Shown piece by piece: positions 43,719-55,700 of a stretch of DNA of 64,000 bases. The translations under genes and the position numbers were made by a program. The notes below the pieces were generated by a model. The model saw nothing but the letters and a program-made list of their open reading frames with translations, was not told the origin of the DNA and did no database searches. Numbering within the stretch: the stretch's first letter is position 1; every line of letters starts with the position of its first letter. This DNA comes from Porphyra umbilicalis (lineage: Eukaryota; Rhodophyta; Bangiophyceae; Bangiales; Bangiaceae): positions 40,020 through 104,019 of the forward strand of contig KV918799.1 in the NCBI GenBank assembly GCA_002049455.2, written 5' to 3'.

Positions 43719-45065
43719 TTGTTCCGGAAGCGGGGTGAATGGGACGCGGTTTTTCATCCCTGTCGAGTTGCCATGGCGCCATCCTCCACCCCCTTGGCCG
43801 CATTCTTCTCGACTTTCGGTCGAATTGGTCCTGTAAATGGTGTTCGTGCGGGCTTCTCCCCTTCCCTGTGTCTCAGTAAGACCAGTCCTTGGTTTGTCTC
43901 GTGGGTCTTGACTCTGGGTGGGGCGTTTGTTGGCCGCTGGAGGACACTCCACCTCGTGTTCTGGGTCTTGACGACGGCGTGCGGCAACACCCCCGACGAC
44001 CAAAGAGCACGCAACTTGGCGGTCGCGGTCGCGGCGGCGCCAGCGGGCGGTGCGCACCTGCTGCAGAGCCAAGAGCTGGTGCAGCTACGCGCTTCGACAC
44101 GGCGGCGGCTCAAGAACCAGGCGCCGCCGTGGTCGTGGGTCGCGGTCGGTCAAGGCAAGGGTGTCGACCCGCTCGTCCCTCGTGCTCGCACTCCTCCGGC
44201 TCTGCGTGCAACACGGCTGCACCCGCTGCCCCTCCTTTCGGTTGGCGCTCGCGGCGGAGCGCCCCGCCGACGCCGTGGTGCGGTCGGGTCCGCCAGGCCC
44301 CACGAGCGCGCGGCGGCGCTAGACGGGACGGCCTCTCAAGTGGGCGAGCCGCCGACGGCGGTGGCGTGTCTGCAGGACGGGCGGGACACGGCGGAGCGCG
44401 TGTCCGCCAAGTAGGTCGTTACGGAGGCGGCGGTCGCCGCTGTCGTCGCACGCCTTGACGCCGCGGTGGCGGAACTACGAGCCTCCGTCGACCGAGGGAC
44501 CGTGCTTTTGTCCGAGACTGACGCCCTGTGGGCGGAGGAGGCGGCCGAGGTGTGGACGTTCGCGAGCGCCATCTTCGTGCCGACGGCTGACGTGGCGCTG
44601 CACGGCGAGGCGGCTGCCGCCGCATCGGTGGCGGCCAACGACTTGGCCGCGGCCATCCGCGCCGAGATCGTCAAGGCCAAGGCTGACTTGGCGCTGACAA
44701 CCTCCTTTATTGAGCACGAGCGCGGGGTGCACCGCGCTCGACAAGAAGAGCTGCAGCGGCTGCAGATAGAGGCCGACGAGTTGCGTAGCAACAATCGGAA
44801 CTCTCGGCGCGGTCGCGCGTCTGACAAGGCTCGCGCGGCTGGGTCCGCCGTGCCCGCACACTCAGCGGCACGGGCGGCCGAACGGGTGCGGCAGGGCTCG
44901 AGCAGCTCGGCGCCGGCGCTGCGGATTGCGGGGGGGTTGGTGGACCGGGCGGGGGGTGGCAGCTCCGGCGCGCGGGCGCCAAGCGCGGGTACGGGGCCGT
45001 CTGGGGTGCCTGTGGCACGTCCTGGCGCCCAGTCGAGTGAGAGTGCCGGCCACCGGGTCGTCTGA
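43719..45065 (+). pseudogene. Coding-like frame in repeat unit 2
   Basis: Second copy of the frame at 40956-42302, with the same in-frame TAG (44412-44414) and only a few amino-acid changes in the coiled-coil part (for example D to N and E to K near 44638-44675). The shared TAG predates the tandem amplification. Confidence 0.4.
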
Positions 45066-45122
45066 GGGCGACGGCCGAAGTTGTCAAATGACAAGTTTCT
45101 TGTATTCTTACGGAAAGGTGTC

Positions 45123-45151
45123 TCCTGCATGATTCTGAGAATCATGCAGGA
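45123..45151. repeat. Hairpin in repeat unit 2
   Basis: Same inverted repeat as at 42360-42388, one unit (2,763 bp) further on. Confidence 0.9.
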
Positions 45152-46481
45152 AACACGTTTCCGCCATGGTTTTGGCGATCCGTCTCGACCGGACCCTGGC
45201 CGACCCAGGCACCCCACGAGGTGCCCCGGCAGCTGGGCAAGGTCGTGAAGAGCAGGCGAAACGAGCCCCCTCCCTCTGGGGGTGCGCATGCCGCTTTTGG
45301 AGGACGCGTGCAGTTTGACCACCCCTTGCAAATGACCCATATGGGGCACTTTGGGGACTTGGTCGCAGCACCATGCCACCAAGTCAGAATCGTGACGGAA
45401 ACCCCTTTCCTCCATGATATTGTTCCTTGCCTAGAGAACGTTTCTGCCATGATTTCCTTGCATGGCAGACCGATCCCTAGGTCGGGGTCAGAATCATGCA
45501 GGAAACACGTTTCCGTCATGGTTTTGGCGATCCGTCTCGACCGGACCCTGGCCGACCCAGGCACCCCACGGGGTGCCCCGGCAGCTGGGAAAGGTTGTGA
45601 AGAGCAGACGAAACGAGCCCCCCCCCTCTGGGGGTGCGCACGCCGCTTTTGGAGGACGCGTGCAGTTTGACCACACCTTGCAAATGACCCATACGGGGCA
45701 CTTTGGGGACTCGGTCGCAGCACCATCCCACCAAGTCAGAATCGTGACGGAAACCCCTTTCGTCCATGATATTGTTCCTCGCCTAGAGAACGTTTGTGCC
45801 ATGATTTCCTGTCATGGCAGACCGTTCCCGAGGTCGGGGTCAGAATCGTGCAGGAAAGACTTTCTCACAGCGATTCTCGTCACAGTCCAAAGCCCTCCCG
45901 GGCCGTCCCAGGCATCCTTCGGGGGCGTGTCGCGACGGTCTGTGCGAGTTCATTCGGAGTTGACGTGGACGATCTGCTTACGGGGCCGCTTATGGTGTTT
46001 GTGCGTAAGGGTGTGCTTTTGCCACCTTTTGCGAGCGAACCACATGCCTGCTCCTCAGAGATGTTTGGCCCCCACCCCTCCGTGAAGTCAGATACGTCGG
46101 AAAATGCCATTCCAGCGTGGTCCTGCTCCTTTACGGAAGGACGCTTTTGCGGCGATGTCCGCCGCGGAAGACGTTCTTCGTCGCAGTCGACAGACGGGCC
46201 GGGATGCTAATTATGTTGCGCTAAGCGTTTTCGGCGTGTCGGTGACCCATAGAAGCCAACGGCATATTTTCTGCCTGAGGACTCTGAACCCGTCTCTCTC
46301 TCAAAGGTGTCGATTCCACTCCACGTTGGGGGAAGGTGTACGAAGAACGAGCCCAGAAGAGTTTGACACCACCAGGCGCGCGAGGGAGGGGCGATCAGAG
46401 GAGGGCGGGCTGTAGGTAAGGTGCTGAGTGGAGTGAGCGGGCGCCATCTCAGACGGTGTTTAAGGAACGCGCCTAGAGGGC

Positions 46482-47130
46482 TTGTTCCGGAAGCGGGGTG
46501 AATGGGACGCGGTTTTTCATCCCTGTCGAGTTGCCATGGCGCCATCCTCCACCCCCTTGGCCGCATTCTTCTCGACTTTCGGTCGAATTGGTCCTGTAAA
46601 TGGTGTTCGTGCGGGCTTCTCCCCTTCCCTGTGTCTCAGTAAGACCAGTCCTTGGTTTGTCTCGTGGGTCTTGACTCTGGGTGGGGCGTTTGTTGGCCGC
46701 TGGAGGACACTCCACCTCGTGTTCTGGGTCTTGACGACGGCGTGCGGCAACACCCCCGACGACCAAAGAGCACGCAACTTGGCGGTCGCGGTCGCGGCGG
46801 CGCCAGCGGGCGGTGCGCACCTGCTGCAGAGCCAAGAGCTGGTGCAGCTACGCGCTTCGACACGGCGGCGGCTCAAGAACCAGGCGCCGCCGTGGTCGTG
46901 GGTCGCGGTCGGTCAAGGCAAGGGTGTCGACCCGCTCGTCCCTCGTGCTCGCACTCCTCCGGCTCTGCGTGCAACACGGCTGCACCCGCTGCCCCTCCTT
47001 TCGGTTGGCGCTCGCGGCGGAGCGCCCCGCCGACGCCGTGGTGCGGTCGGGTCCGCCAGGCCCCACGAGCGCGCGGCGGCGCTAGACGGGACGGCCTCTC
47101 AAGTGGGCGAGCCGCCGACGGCGGTGGCGT
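46482..47130 (+). pseudogene. Truncated coding-like frame in partial repeat unit 3
   Basis: Third copy of the frame at 40956. It is identical in character up to about 47130, where the array ends before the TAG and the coiled-coil part. The frame then reads by chance into the neighbouring minus-strand gene. Confidence 0.5.
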
Positions 47131-48734
47131 GCTTGCATCACGACGATGTGTGCAAGGCGAATGTCGGTCTTGACCTTGTCTATTGGGCAGAAGAAGCATG
47201 GTAACAACACCTTCGTCGGACGTTCGAAAACGTCCACCCGCGTGCGGTTGTCCGCCTTCTTGCGCATCTCGTACGACAGCTGGATACGCAGCGACCAGAC
47301 CTCCATGTCGGTCTTGCTCGGCCACCATTCGAGCCGTGTACTGGCGATAGGCTTGCTCAAACGAAGGGCATCGGCAATGGCATTGCCCAGCACGGGCATG
47401 AGGTTGCGCAGGTGCGTCCTCACGTTGCCCATGTCAGGAAGCTTTTTCTCCGTATTGAGGGTGTCTTGCGATGGCGCGATTTTCGCCGGCTGGCGCGCGA
47501 CGATGGGCGCCTTGTTTGGCTTTCACCGCCATGAACAAGGCCCACCGACAAGCCATGAGGAGACCGCCGCTCGGCGGAGAGCCTCCTTCTGCCTGCCCGC
47601 CTCCGCACCTGCTGCCAGGGAATAGGCACGGTCGGCAGCAGCAAACGCAGCAGCGGAGGAAGATCCGTTGTCGGTAGAAGGAGCACCTCCGCCTGCCTGC
47701 TCTCTAGTTGCTGCTAGAGCGGCAGCGGCCGTGGCGGCAGCGGCCGCGCCGGCAGCGACCATCCCGTTCGCGGCAACAGAAATGAACGTGCGGCCGGCTA
47801 CAGCGTCACGGATGAGGGCGTCGGCCAATTTGTCATCGGTGTCAATCTCATCTTCCATAGCGTTGTCGACAATTGCAGCAGCAGCGGCCGCGGCGCGGGC
47901 CTCCGCGTCCTCATCCCCATCCTCATGACCTTGGTCTGCCGTCGGTGGCAGAGCGGTGCTCGGAGCTCCTCGCTGCACCGCCGACCCACTGGCGGATCTC
48001 ACGAAGCTCCCTCCCCGGCAATCGGAAGCAGTTCTCGGACCGTGAATGCTCCGAAGTCGTTCCTCGCCGACCAAAGACCGTGCGCGTCTTGAGCCGCCCG
48101 CACTCTCTTCCCCATCGTCCAAGCCCCCACACGGAGCAACCATTGCCGCGCGTCGACCCCGAGCGCCGTGGGAGCCCGAAAGCTCGAATGCGGCGTCGGA
48201 GAGCATGGCACTTTCCGACTCCACAAAGCGGTACACCTTGTCTAGCACCCGCTTTGCCGAGCTCTCGAGCACCTGCCTGTCCTCAAACACTGAAAGCCAT
48301 AACACGTCGCCCTTGGTGTCGTGGCCCGACACGTGCACGTGCCAGCTGAAGTTCGGGTAGTCCGCCGTCAACGCCTGAAGCAGCGTCACGATCTGACCGA
48401 TGCGCCGTACGCCTGCCGGCGTGATGGGCCGCCGCCGAGTAGATCTGGCGTGCAGCTTGGAGGCCAGGTCCACAGCCAACTGTGGAATGGCTGGTGGCTT
48501 AGTGGAGGGTTTGGTGGGGGCACGTGGGTCCAATAAGGGTCGGTCGGAGTCAGATCGGGTGAAGGCGGGTCGGGCGCAGGCGGGGGTGCCAGCCGCCGGT
48601 CGGGTGGGGGCGGGAGTGGGGGCAGCTCTTCGGTCGCGGGCGGGAGTGGCGGCGGTGGACGAGAAGGGGGCGGGAGTTGCGTGGAGCGGTCGAGCACTAG
48701 TGGTGGGTGGGGGTTCGGCGGACGGGTCTGCCAT
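47131..48734 (-). pseudogene. Unrecognised gene truncated by the tandem array, one in-frame TGA
   Basis: From an ATG at 48734 the frame encodes a Pro/Thr/Ala-rich N-terminus, then a folded-looking segment (LVALLQ-like helix; DYPNFSWHVHVSGHDTKGD; VLWLSVFEDRQVLESSAKRV), an Ala-rich part, and a TGA at 47523. The frame continues past the TGA with clear coding sequence (VRTHLRNLMPVLGNAIADAL; MEVWSLRIQLSYEMRKKADN; VLLPCFFCPIDKVKTDIRL) and is cut at about 47131, where the 2,763-bp repeat begins. The segment around 48300 and that around 47300 resemble each other in having a beta-strand-rich pattern. I do not recognise the family. The 3' end is lost. Confidence 0.6.
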
Positions 48735-49727
48735 GATGAAGAAAGTCCGGTTCCCGCCCGATGTGGAGAATAGGGGGGGGGTGATGGCCGTGAGGAGAGC
48801 GAAACAAGCAGCAGCAGCAAGCAGCCCTTGCACGGCAGGAAAGGGGGGGCCGGGCGGGGGCGGGTCCGAGGAGAGCGGGTTTCTGAACACTAGAAGGGTC
48901 AAACAGACGCTATCAACCACTGCATCGATGACACGCATACGTGCGGCCGACCAACGACTGTGGTGCACGCACTATTTCGGGGCCAGTGCTCCACGGGCCA
49001 ACGTCCGTGGTGATCGGCAGAGCGTGGCCGGTCTGTCGCCAGGGCGGCGCCCGCGTTGGGGCTGTGGCGGTGCCGCGGGTGGCCCGCTTTCATTGCCCCT
49101 GCAGCTGTTGACCGAGCCACGCCGACAGCGCGGCCTCGACTGCTAGATCACGCTTGACCTCGCACCAGGTTGCAGTGCGCGCGCGCGCGCGCGCCGACAA
49201 GCAATCGCGTGAGCCTGGCAATTGGCCGACGTGGCAGGACTTGAATATCGGGCCAGGGTCGAGTCTCGCCCGTTAGGTCCCATAGAATTGATGGCGGCCA
49301 GTGGAGAATCCATGTTCATGCCCGCGAATGAATTGTCAAGAAAACAGAGCATCTGGCGTTGAATAGCCAATCAGAGCCATAGGTAGCTGTCACACAGCAG
49401 CTGGAACAGCTGGAAACAGAGGAATGGTGGCCACTCATTTTTGGCACGCTGCGGAGCACATTTTGGCAAATGGAGGTGACAAATAGTGGGTACCAGTGAT
49501 GGGCTGCCCACGTGACCGAGCAGGAATCGTGAGCCCCAACCGGGCCGCAGAAGAAGCAGACAGGGGGGATATACCGGCCTGTCATTGGTGGATACAATTG
49601 GCACGACGAAAAAGGCACGACAAAGCGCGTGCCAAACGGCATTTGTAGGCCGCACGGGCGTCCACTGCCGATCCTGGAGGCCACTGCACCTGCAAGGCCA
49701 GTGCATCCACTGAGTTCCTGGGCCCGG
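48735..49727. other. Intergenic region left of the satellite
   Basis: No gene recognised. It contains a (GC)9 run at 49177-49194 that could adopt Z-DNA. The right edge grades into the satellite: 49700-49740 already resembles part of a monomer. Confidence 0.5.
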
Positions 49728-52700
49728 ACGCAAGCACTACCCGGTGTGTGGACTTCTATGGCCACATACTTCTATGGCCACCCAAGTACGCGCACGAATG
49801 GCCAGTGCACGCGGCCCGGTTGGGATGCAGAAGTGTTGAGGGGACCCCCGACATTGGTTCGCAACCACCACACCTGCTGTTCGCGTCGTGGACGCACGCA
49901 CTACCGGGTGTGTGGACTTCTATGGCCACATACGTCAATGGCCACCAAAATACGCGCACGAATGGCCCGTGCACGCGGACCAGTTGCGATGCAGAAATGT
50001 TGAGGGGACCAACGACATTGGTCTGCACTCATCACACCCGCTGGTCGCGTCGTGGACGCACGCACTACCCCGTGTGTGGACCTCTATGGCCACATACTTC
50101 TAGGGCCACCCAAAAATGCGCACAAATAGCAAGTGCACGCGGCCCGGTTGGGATGCAGAAATGTTGAGGGGACCCCCGATATTGGTTTGCACCCACCACA
50201 CCCGCTGGTCGCGTCGTGGACGCACGCACTACCCGGTGTGTGGACTTCTATGGCCACATACTTCTATGGCCACCCAATACGCGCACGAATGGCCAGTGCA
50301 CGCGTCCCGGTTGGGATGCAGAAATGTTGGGGGGACCCCGGACACTCGTTTGCACCCACCACACCCGCTGGTCGCGTCGTGGACGCACGCACTACCCGGT
50401 GTGTGGACTTCTATGGCCACATACTTCTATGGCCACCCAAGTACGCGGACGAATGGCCAGTGCACGCGGCCCGGTTGGGATGCAGAAGTGTTGAGGGGAC
50501 CCCCGACATTGGTTCGCAACCACCACACCTGCTGTTCGCGTCGTGGACGCACGCACTACCGGGTGTGTGGACTTCTATGGCCACATACGTCAATGGCCAC
50601 CCAAATACGCGCAAGAATGGCCCGTGCACTCGGACCAGTTGCGATGCAGAAATGTTGGGGGGACCCCCAACATTGGTTTGCACCCACCACTCCCGCTGGT
50701 CGCGTCGTGGACGCACGCACTACCCGGTGTGTGGACTTCTATGGCCACATACTTCTATGGCCACCCAAGTACGCCCACGAATGGCCAGTGCACGCGGCCC
50801 GGTTGGGATGCAGAAATGTCGGGGGGACCCCCGACATTGGTTTGCACCCACCACACCCGCTGGTCGCGTCGTGGACGCACGCACTACCCGGTGTGTGGAC
50901 TTCTATGGCCACATACTTCTATGGCCACCCAAGTACGCCCACGAATGGCCAGTGCACGCGGCCCGGTTGGGATGAAGAAATGTTGGGGGGACCCCCGACA
51001 TTGGTTTGCACCCACCACACCCGCTGGTCGCGTCGTGGACGCACGCACTACCCGGTGTGTGGACTTCTATGGCCATATACTTCTTTGGCCACCCAAGTAC
51101 GCGCACGAATGGCCAGTGCACGCGGCCCGGTTGGGATGCAGAAATGTTGGGGGGACCCCGACATTGGTTTCCACCCACCACACCCGCTGGTCGCGTCGTG
51201 GACGCACGCACTACCCGGTGTGTGGACTTCTATGGCCACATACTTCTATGGCCACCCAAGAACGCGCACGAATGGCCAGTGCACGCGGCCCGGTTGGGAT
51301 GAAGAAATGTTGGGGGGACCCCCGACATTGGTTTGCACCCACCACACCCGCTGGTCGCGTCGTGGACGCACGCACTACCCGGTGTGTGGACTTCTATGGC
51401 CATATACTTCTTTGGCCACCCAAGTACGCGCACGAATGGCCAGTGCACGCGGCCCGGTTGGGATGCAGAAATGTTGGGGGGACCCCCGACATTGGTTTCC
51501 ACCCACCACACCCGCTGGTCGCGTCGTGGACGCACGCACTACCCGGTGTGTGGACTTCTATGGCCACATACTTCTTTGGCCACCCAAGTACGCCCACGAA
51601 TGGCCAGTGCACGCGGCCCGGTTGGGATGAAGAAGTGTTGAAGGGACCCCGACATTGGTTTGCACCCACCACACCCGCTGGTCGCGTCGTGGACGCACGC
51701 ACTACCCGGTGTGTGGACTTCTATGGCCACATACTTCTAGGGCCACCCAAAAATGCGCACAAATAGCAAGTGCACGCGGCCCGGTTGGGATGCAGAAATG
51801 TTGGGGGGACCCCCGATATTAGTTTGCACACACCACACCCGCTGGTCGCGTCGTGGACGCACGCACTACCCGGTGTGTGGACTTCTGTTGCAACATACTT
51901 CTATGGCCACCCAAGTACGCGCACGAATGGCCAGTGCACGCGGCCCGGTTGGGATGCAGAAATGTTGGGGGGACCCCCGACACTGGTTTGCATCCATCAC
52001 ACCCGCTGGTCGCGTCGTGGACGCACGCACTACCCGGTGTGTGGACTTCTATGGCCACATGCTTCTATGGCCACCCAAGTACGCACACGAATGGCCAGTG
52101 CACGCGGCCCGGTTGGGATGCAGAAATGTTGAGGGGACCCCCAATATTGGTTTGCACCCACCACACCCGCTGGTCGCGTCGTGGACGCACGCACAACCCG
52201 GTGTGTGGACTTCTATGGCCACATACTTCTATGGCCACCCAAGTACGCGCACGAAGGGCCAGTGCACGCGGCCCGGTTGGGATGCAGAAATGTTGGGGGG
52301 ACCCCGACATTGGTTTGAACCCACCACACCCGCTGGTCGCGTCGTGGACGCACGCACTACCCGGTGTGTGGACTTCTATGGCCACATACTTCTATGGCCA
52401 CCCAAGAACGCGCACGAATGGCCAGTGCACGCGGCCCGGTTGGGATGCAGAAATGTTGGGGGGACCCCGGACATTGGTTTGCACCGACAACATCCGCTGG
52501 TCGCGTCGTGGACGCACGCACTACCCGGTGTGTGGACTTCTATGGCCACATACTTCTTTGGCCACCCAAGTACGCCCACGAATGGCCAGTGCACGCGGCC
52601 CGGTTGGGATGAAGAAGTGTTGAAGGGACCCCCGACATTGGTTTGCACCCACCACACCCGCTGGTCGCGTCGTGGACGCACGCACTACCCGGTGTGTGGA

Positions 52701-55700
52701 CTTCTATGGCCACATACTTCTAGGGCCACCCAAAAATGCGCACAAATAGCAAGTGCACGCGGCCCGGTTGGGATGCAGAAATGTTGGGGGGACCCCCGAT
52801 ATTAGTTTGCACCCACCACACCCGCTGGTCGCGTCGTGGACGCACGCACAACCCGGTGTGTGGACTTCTATGGCCACATACTTCTATGGCCACCCAAGAA
52901 CGCGCACGAATGGCCAGTGCACGCGGCCCGGTTGGGATGAAGAAATGTTGGGGGGACCCCCGACATTGGTTTGCACCCACCACACCCGCTGGTCGCGTCG
53001 TGGACGCACGCACTACCCGGTGTGTGGACTTCTATGGCCATATACTTCTTTGGCCACCCAAGTACGCGCACGAATGGCCAGTGCACGCGGCCCGGTTGGG
53101 ATGCAGAAATGTTGGGGGGACCCCCGACATTGGTTTCCACCCACCACACCCGCTGGTCGCGTCGTGGACGCACGCACTACCCGGTGTGTGGACTTCTATG
53201 GCCACATACTTCTTTGGCCACCCAAGTACGCCCACGAATGGCCAGTGCACGCGGCCCGGTTGGGATGAAGAAGTGTTGAAGGGACCCCCGACATTGGTTT
53301 GCACCCACCACACCCGCTGGTCGCGTCGTGGACGCACGCACTACCCGGTGTGTGGACTTCTATGGCCACATACTTCTAGGGCCACCCAAAAATGCGCACA
53401 AATAGCAAGTGCACGCGGCCCGGTTGGGATGCAGAAATGTTGGGGAGACCCCCGATATTAGTTTGCACACACCACACCCGCTGGTCGCGTCGTGGACGCA
53501 CGCACTACCCGGTGTGTGGACTTCTGTTGCAACATACTTCTATGGCCACCCAAGTACGCGCACGAATGGCCAGTGCACGCGGCCCGGTTGGGATGCAGAA
53601 ATGTTGGGGGGACCCCCGACACTGGTTTGCATCCATCACACCCGCTGGTCGCGTCGTGGACGCACGCACTACCCGGTGTGTGGACTTCTATGGCCACATG
53701 CTTCTATGGCCACCCAAGTACGCGCACGAATGGCCAGTGCACGCGGCCCGGTTGGGATGCAGAAATGTTGAGGGGACCCCCAATATTGGTTTGCACCCAC
53801 CACACCCGCTGGTCGCGTCGTGGACGCACGCACAACCCGGTATGTGGACTTCTATGGCCACATACTTCTATGGCCACCCAAGTACGCGCACGAAGGGCCA
53901 GTGCACGCGGCCCGGTTGGGATGCAGAAATGTTGGGGTGACCCCGGACATTGGTTTGCACCCACCACACCCGCTGGTCGCGTCGTGGACGCACGCACTAC
54001 CCGGTGTGTGGACTTCTATGGCCACATACGTCAATGGCCACCCAAATACGCGCACGAATGGCCCGTGCACTCGGACCAGTTGCGATGCAGAAATGTTGGG
54101 GGGACCCCTGACATTGGTTTGCACCCACCACACCCGCTGGTCGCGTCGTGGACGCACGCACTACCCGGTGTGTGGACTTCTATGGCCACATACTTCTATG
54201 GCCACCCAAGTACGCGCACGAATGGCCAGTGCACGCGGCCCGGTTGGGATGCAGAAATGTTGGGGGGACCCCGGACATTGGTTTGAACCCACCACACCCG
54301 CTGGTCGCGTCGTGGACGCACGCACTACCCGGTGTGTGGACTTCTATGGCCACATACTTCTATGGCCACCCAAGAACGCGCACGAATGGCCAGTGCACGC
54401 GGCCCGGTTGGGATGCAGAAATGTTGGGGGACCCCGGACATTGGTTTGCACCGACAACATCCGCTGGTCGCGTCGTGGACGCACGCACTACCCGGTGTGT
54501 GGACTTCTATGGCCACATACTTCTTTGGCCACCCAAGTACGCCCACGAATGGCCAGTGCACGCGGCCCGGTTGGGATGAAGAAGTGTTGAAGGGACCCCC
54601 GACATTGGTTTGCACCCACCACACCCGCTGGTCGCGTCGTGGACGCACGCACTACCCGGTGTGTGGACTTCTATGGCCACATACTTCTAGGGCCACCCAA
54701 AAATGCGCACAAATAGCTAGTGCACGCGGCCCGGTTGGGATGCAGAAATGTTGGGGGACCCCCGATATTAGTTTGCACCCACCACACCCGCTGGTCGCGT
54801 CGTGGACGCACGCACTACCCGGTGTGTGGACTTCTGTTGCAACATACTTCTATGGCCACCCAAGTACGCGCACGAATGGCCAGTGCACGCGGCCCGGTTG
54901 GGATGCAGAAATGTTGGGGGACCCCCGACACTGGTTTGCATCCATCACACCCGCTGGTCGCGTCGTGGACGCACGCACTACCCGGTGTGTGGACTTCTAT
55001 GGCCACATGCTTCTATGGCCACCCAAGTACGCGCACGAATGGCCAGTGCACGCGGCCCGGTTGGGATGCAGAAATGTTGAGGGGACCCCCAATATTGGTT
55101 TGCACCCACCACACCCGCTGGTCGCGTCGTGGACGCACGCACAACCCGGTATGTGGACTTCTATGGCCACATACTTCTATGGCCACCCAAGTACGCGCAC
55201 GAAGGGCCAGTGCACGCGGCCCGGTTGGGATGCAGAAATGTTGGGGGACCCCGGACATTGGTTTGCACCCACCACACCCGCTGGTCGCGTCGTGGACGCA
55301 CGCACTACCCGGTGTGTGGACTTCTATGGCCACATACGTCAATGGCCACCCAAATACGCGCACGAATGGCCCGTGCACTCGGACCAGTTGCGATGCAGAA
55401 ATGTTGGGGGACCCCTGACATTGGTTTGCACCCACCACACCCGCTGGTCGCGTCGTGGACGCACGCACTACCCGGTGTGTGGACTTCTATGGCCACATAC
55501 TTCTATGGCCACCCAAGTACGCGCACGAATGGCCAGTGCACGCGGCCTGGTTGCGATGCAGAAATGTTGGGGGACCCCGGACATTCGTTTGCACCCACCA
55601 CACCCGCTGGTCGCGTCGTGGACGCACGCACTACCCGGTGTGTGGACTTCTATGGCCACATACTTCTATGGCCACCCAAGTACGCGCACGAATGGCCAGT

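Larger units (their letters stand above)
40035..47130 (+). repeat. Tandem array of a 2,763-bp unit, about 2.6 copies
   Basis: Sequence from 40035 recurs 2,763 bp later and again 5,526 bp later with very few differences, so the amplification is recent. The array breaks off at about 47130, inside the unit, where it joins a different gene. Each complete unit ends with an additional internal duplication of about 352 bp (for example 42413 and 42765). It contains the short palindrome GGCACCCC/GGGGTGCC and a coding-like region. No transposase, LTR or terminal inverted repeat is visible. Confidence 0.95.

Noticed and set aside
4470-48734. A reassigned genetic code as a firm call
   Set aside because: All three stop codons appear in frame, but the intact young Copia gene uses standard coding and ends with TGA, and decay or missed introns explain many sites more simply.
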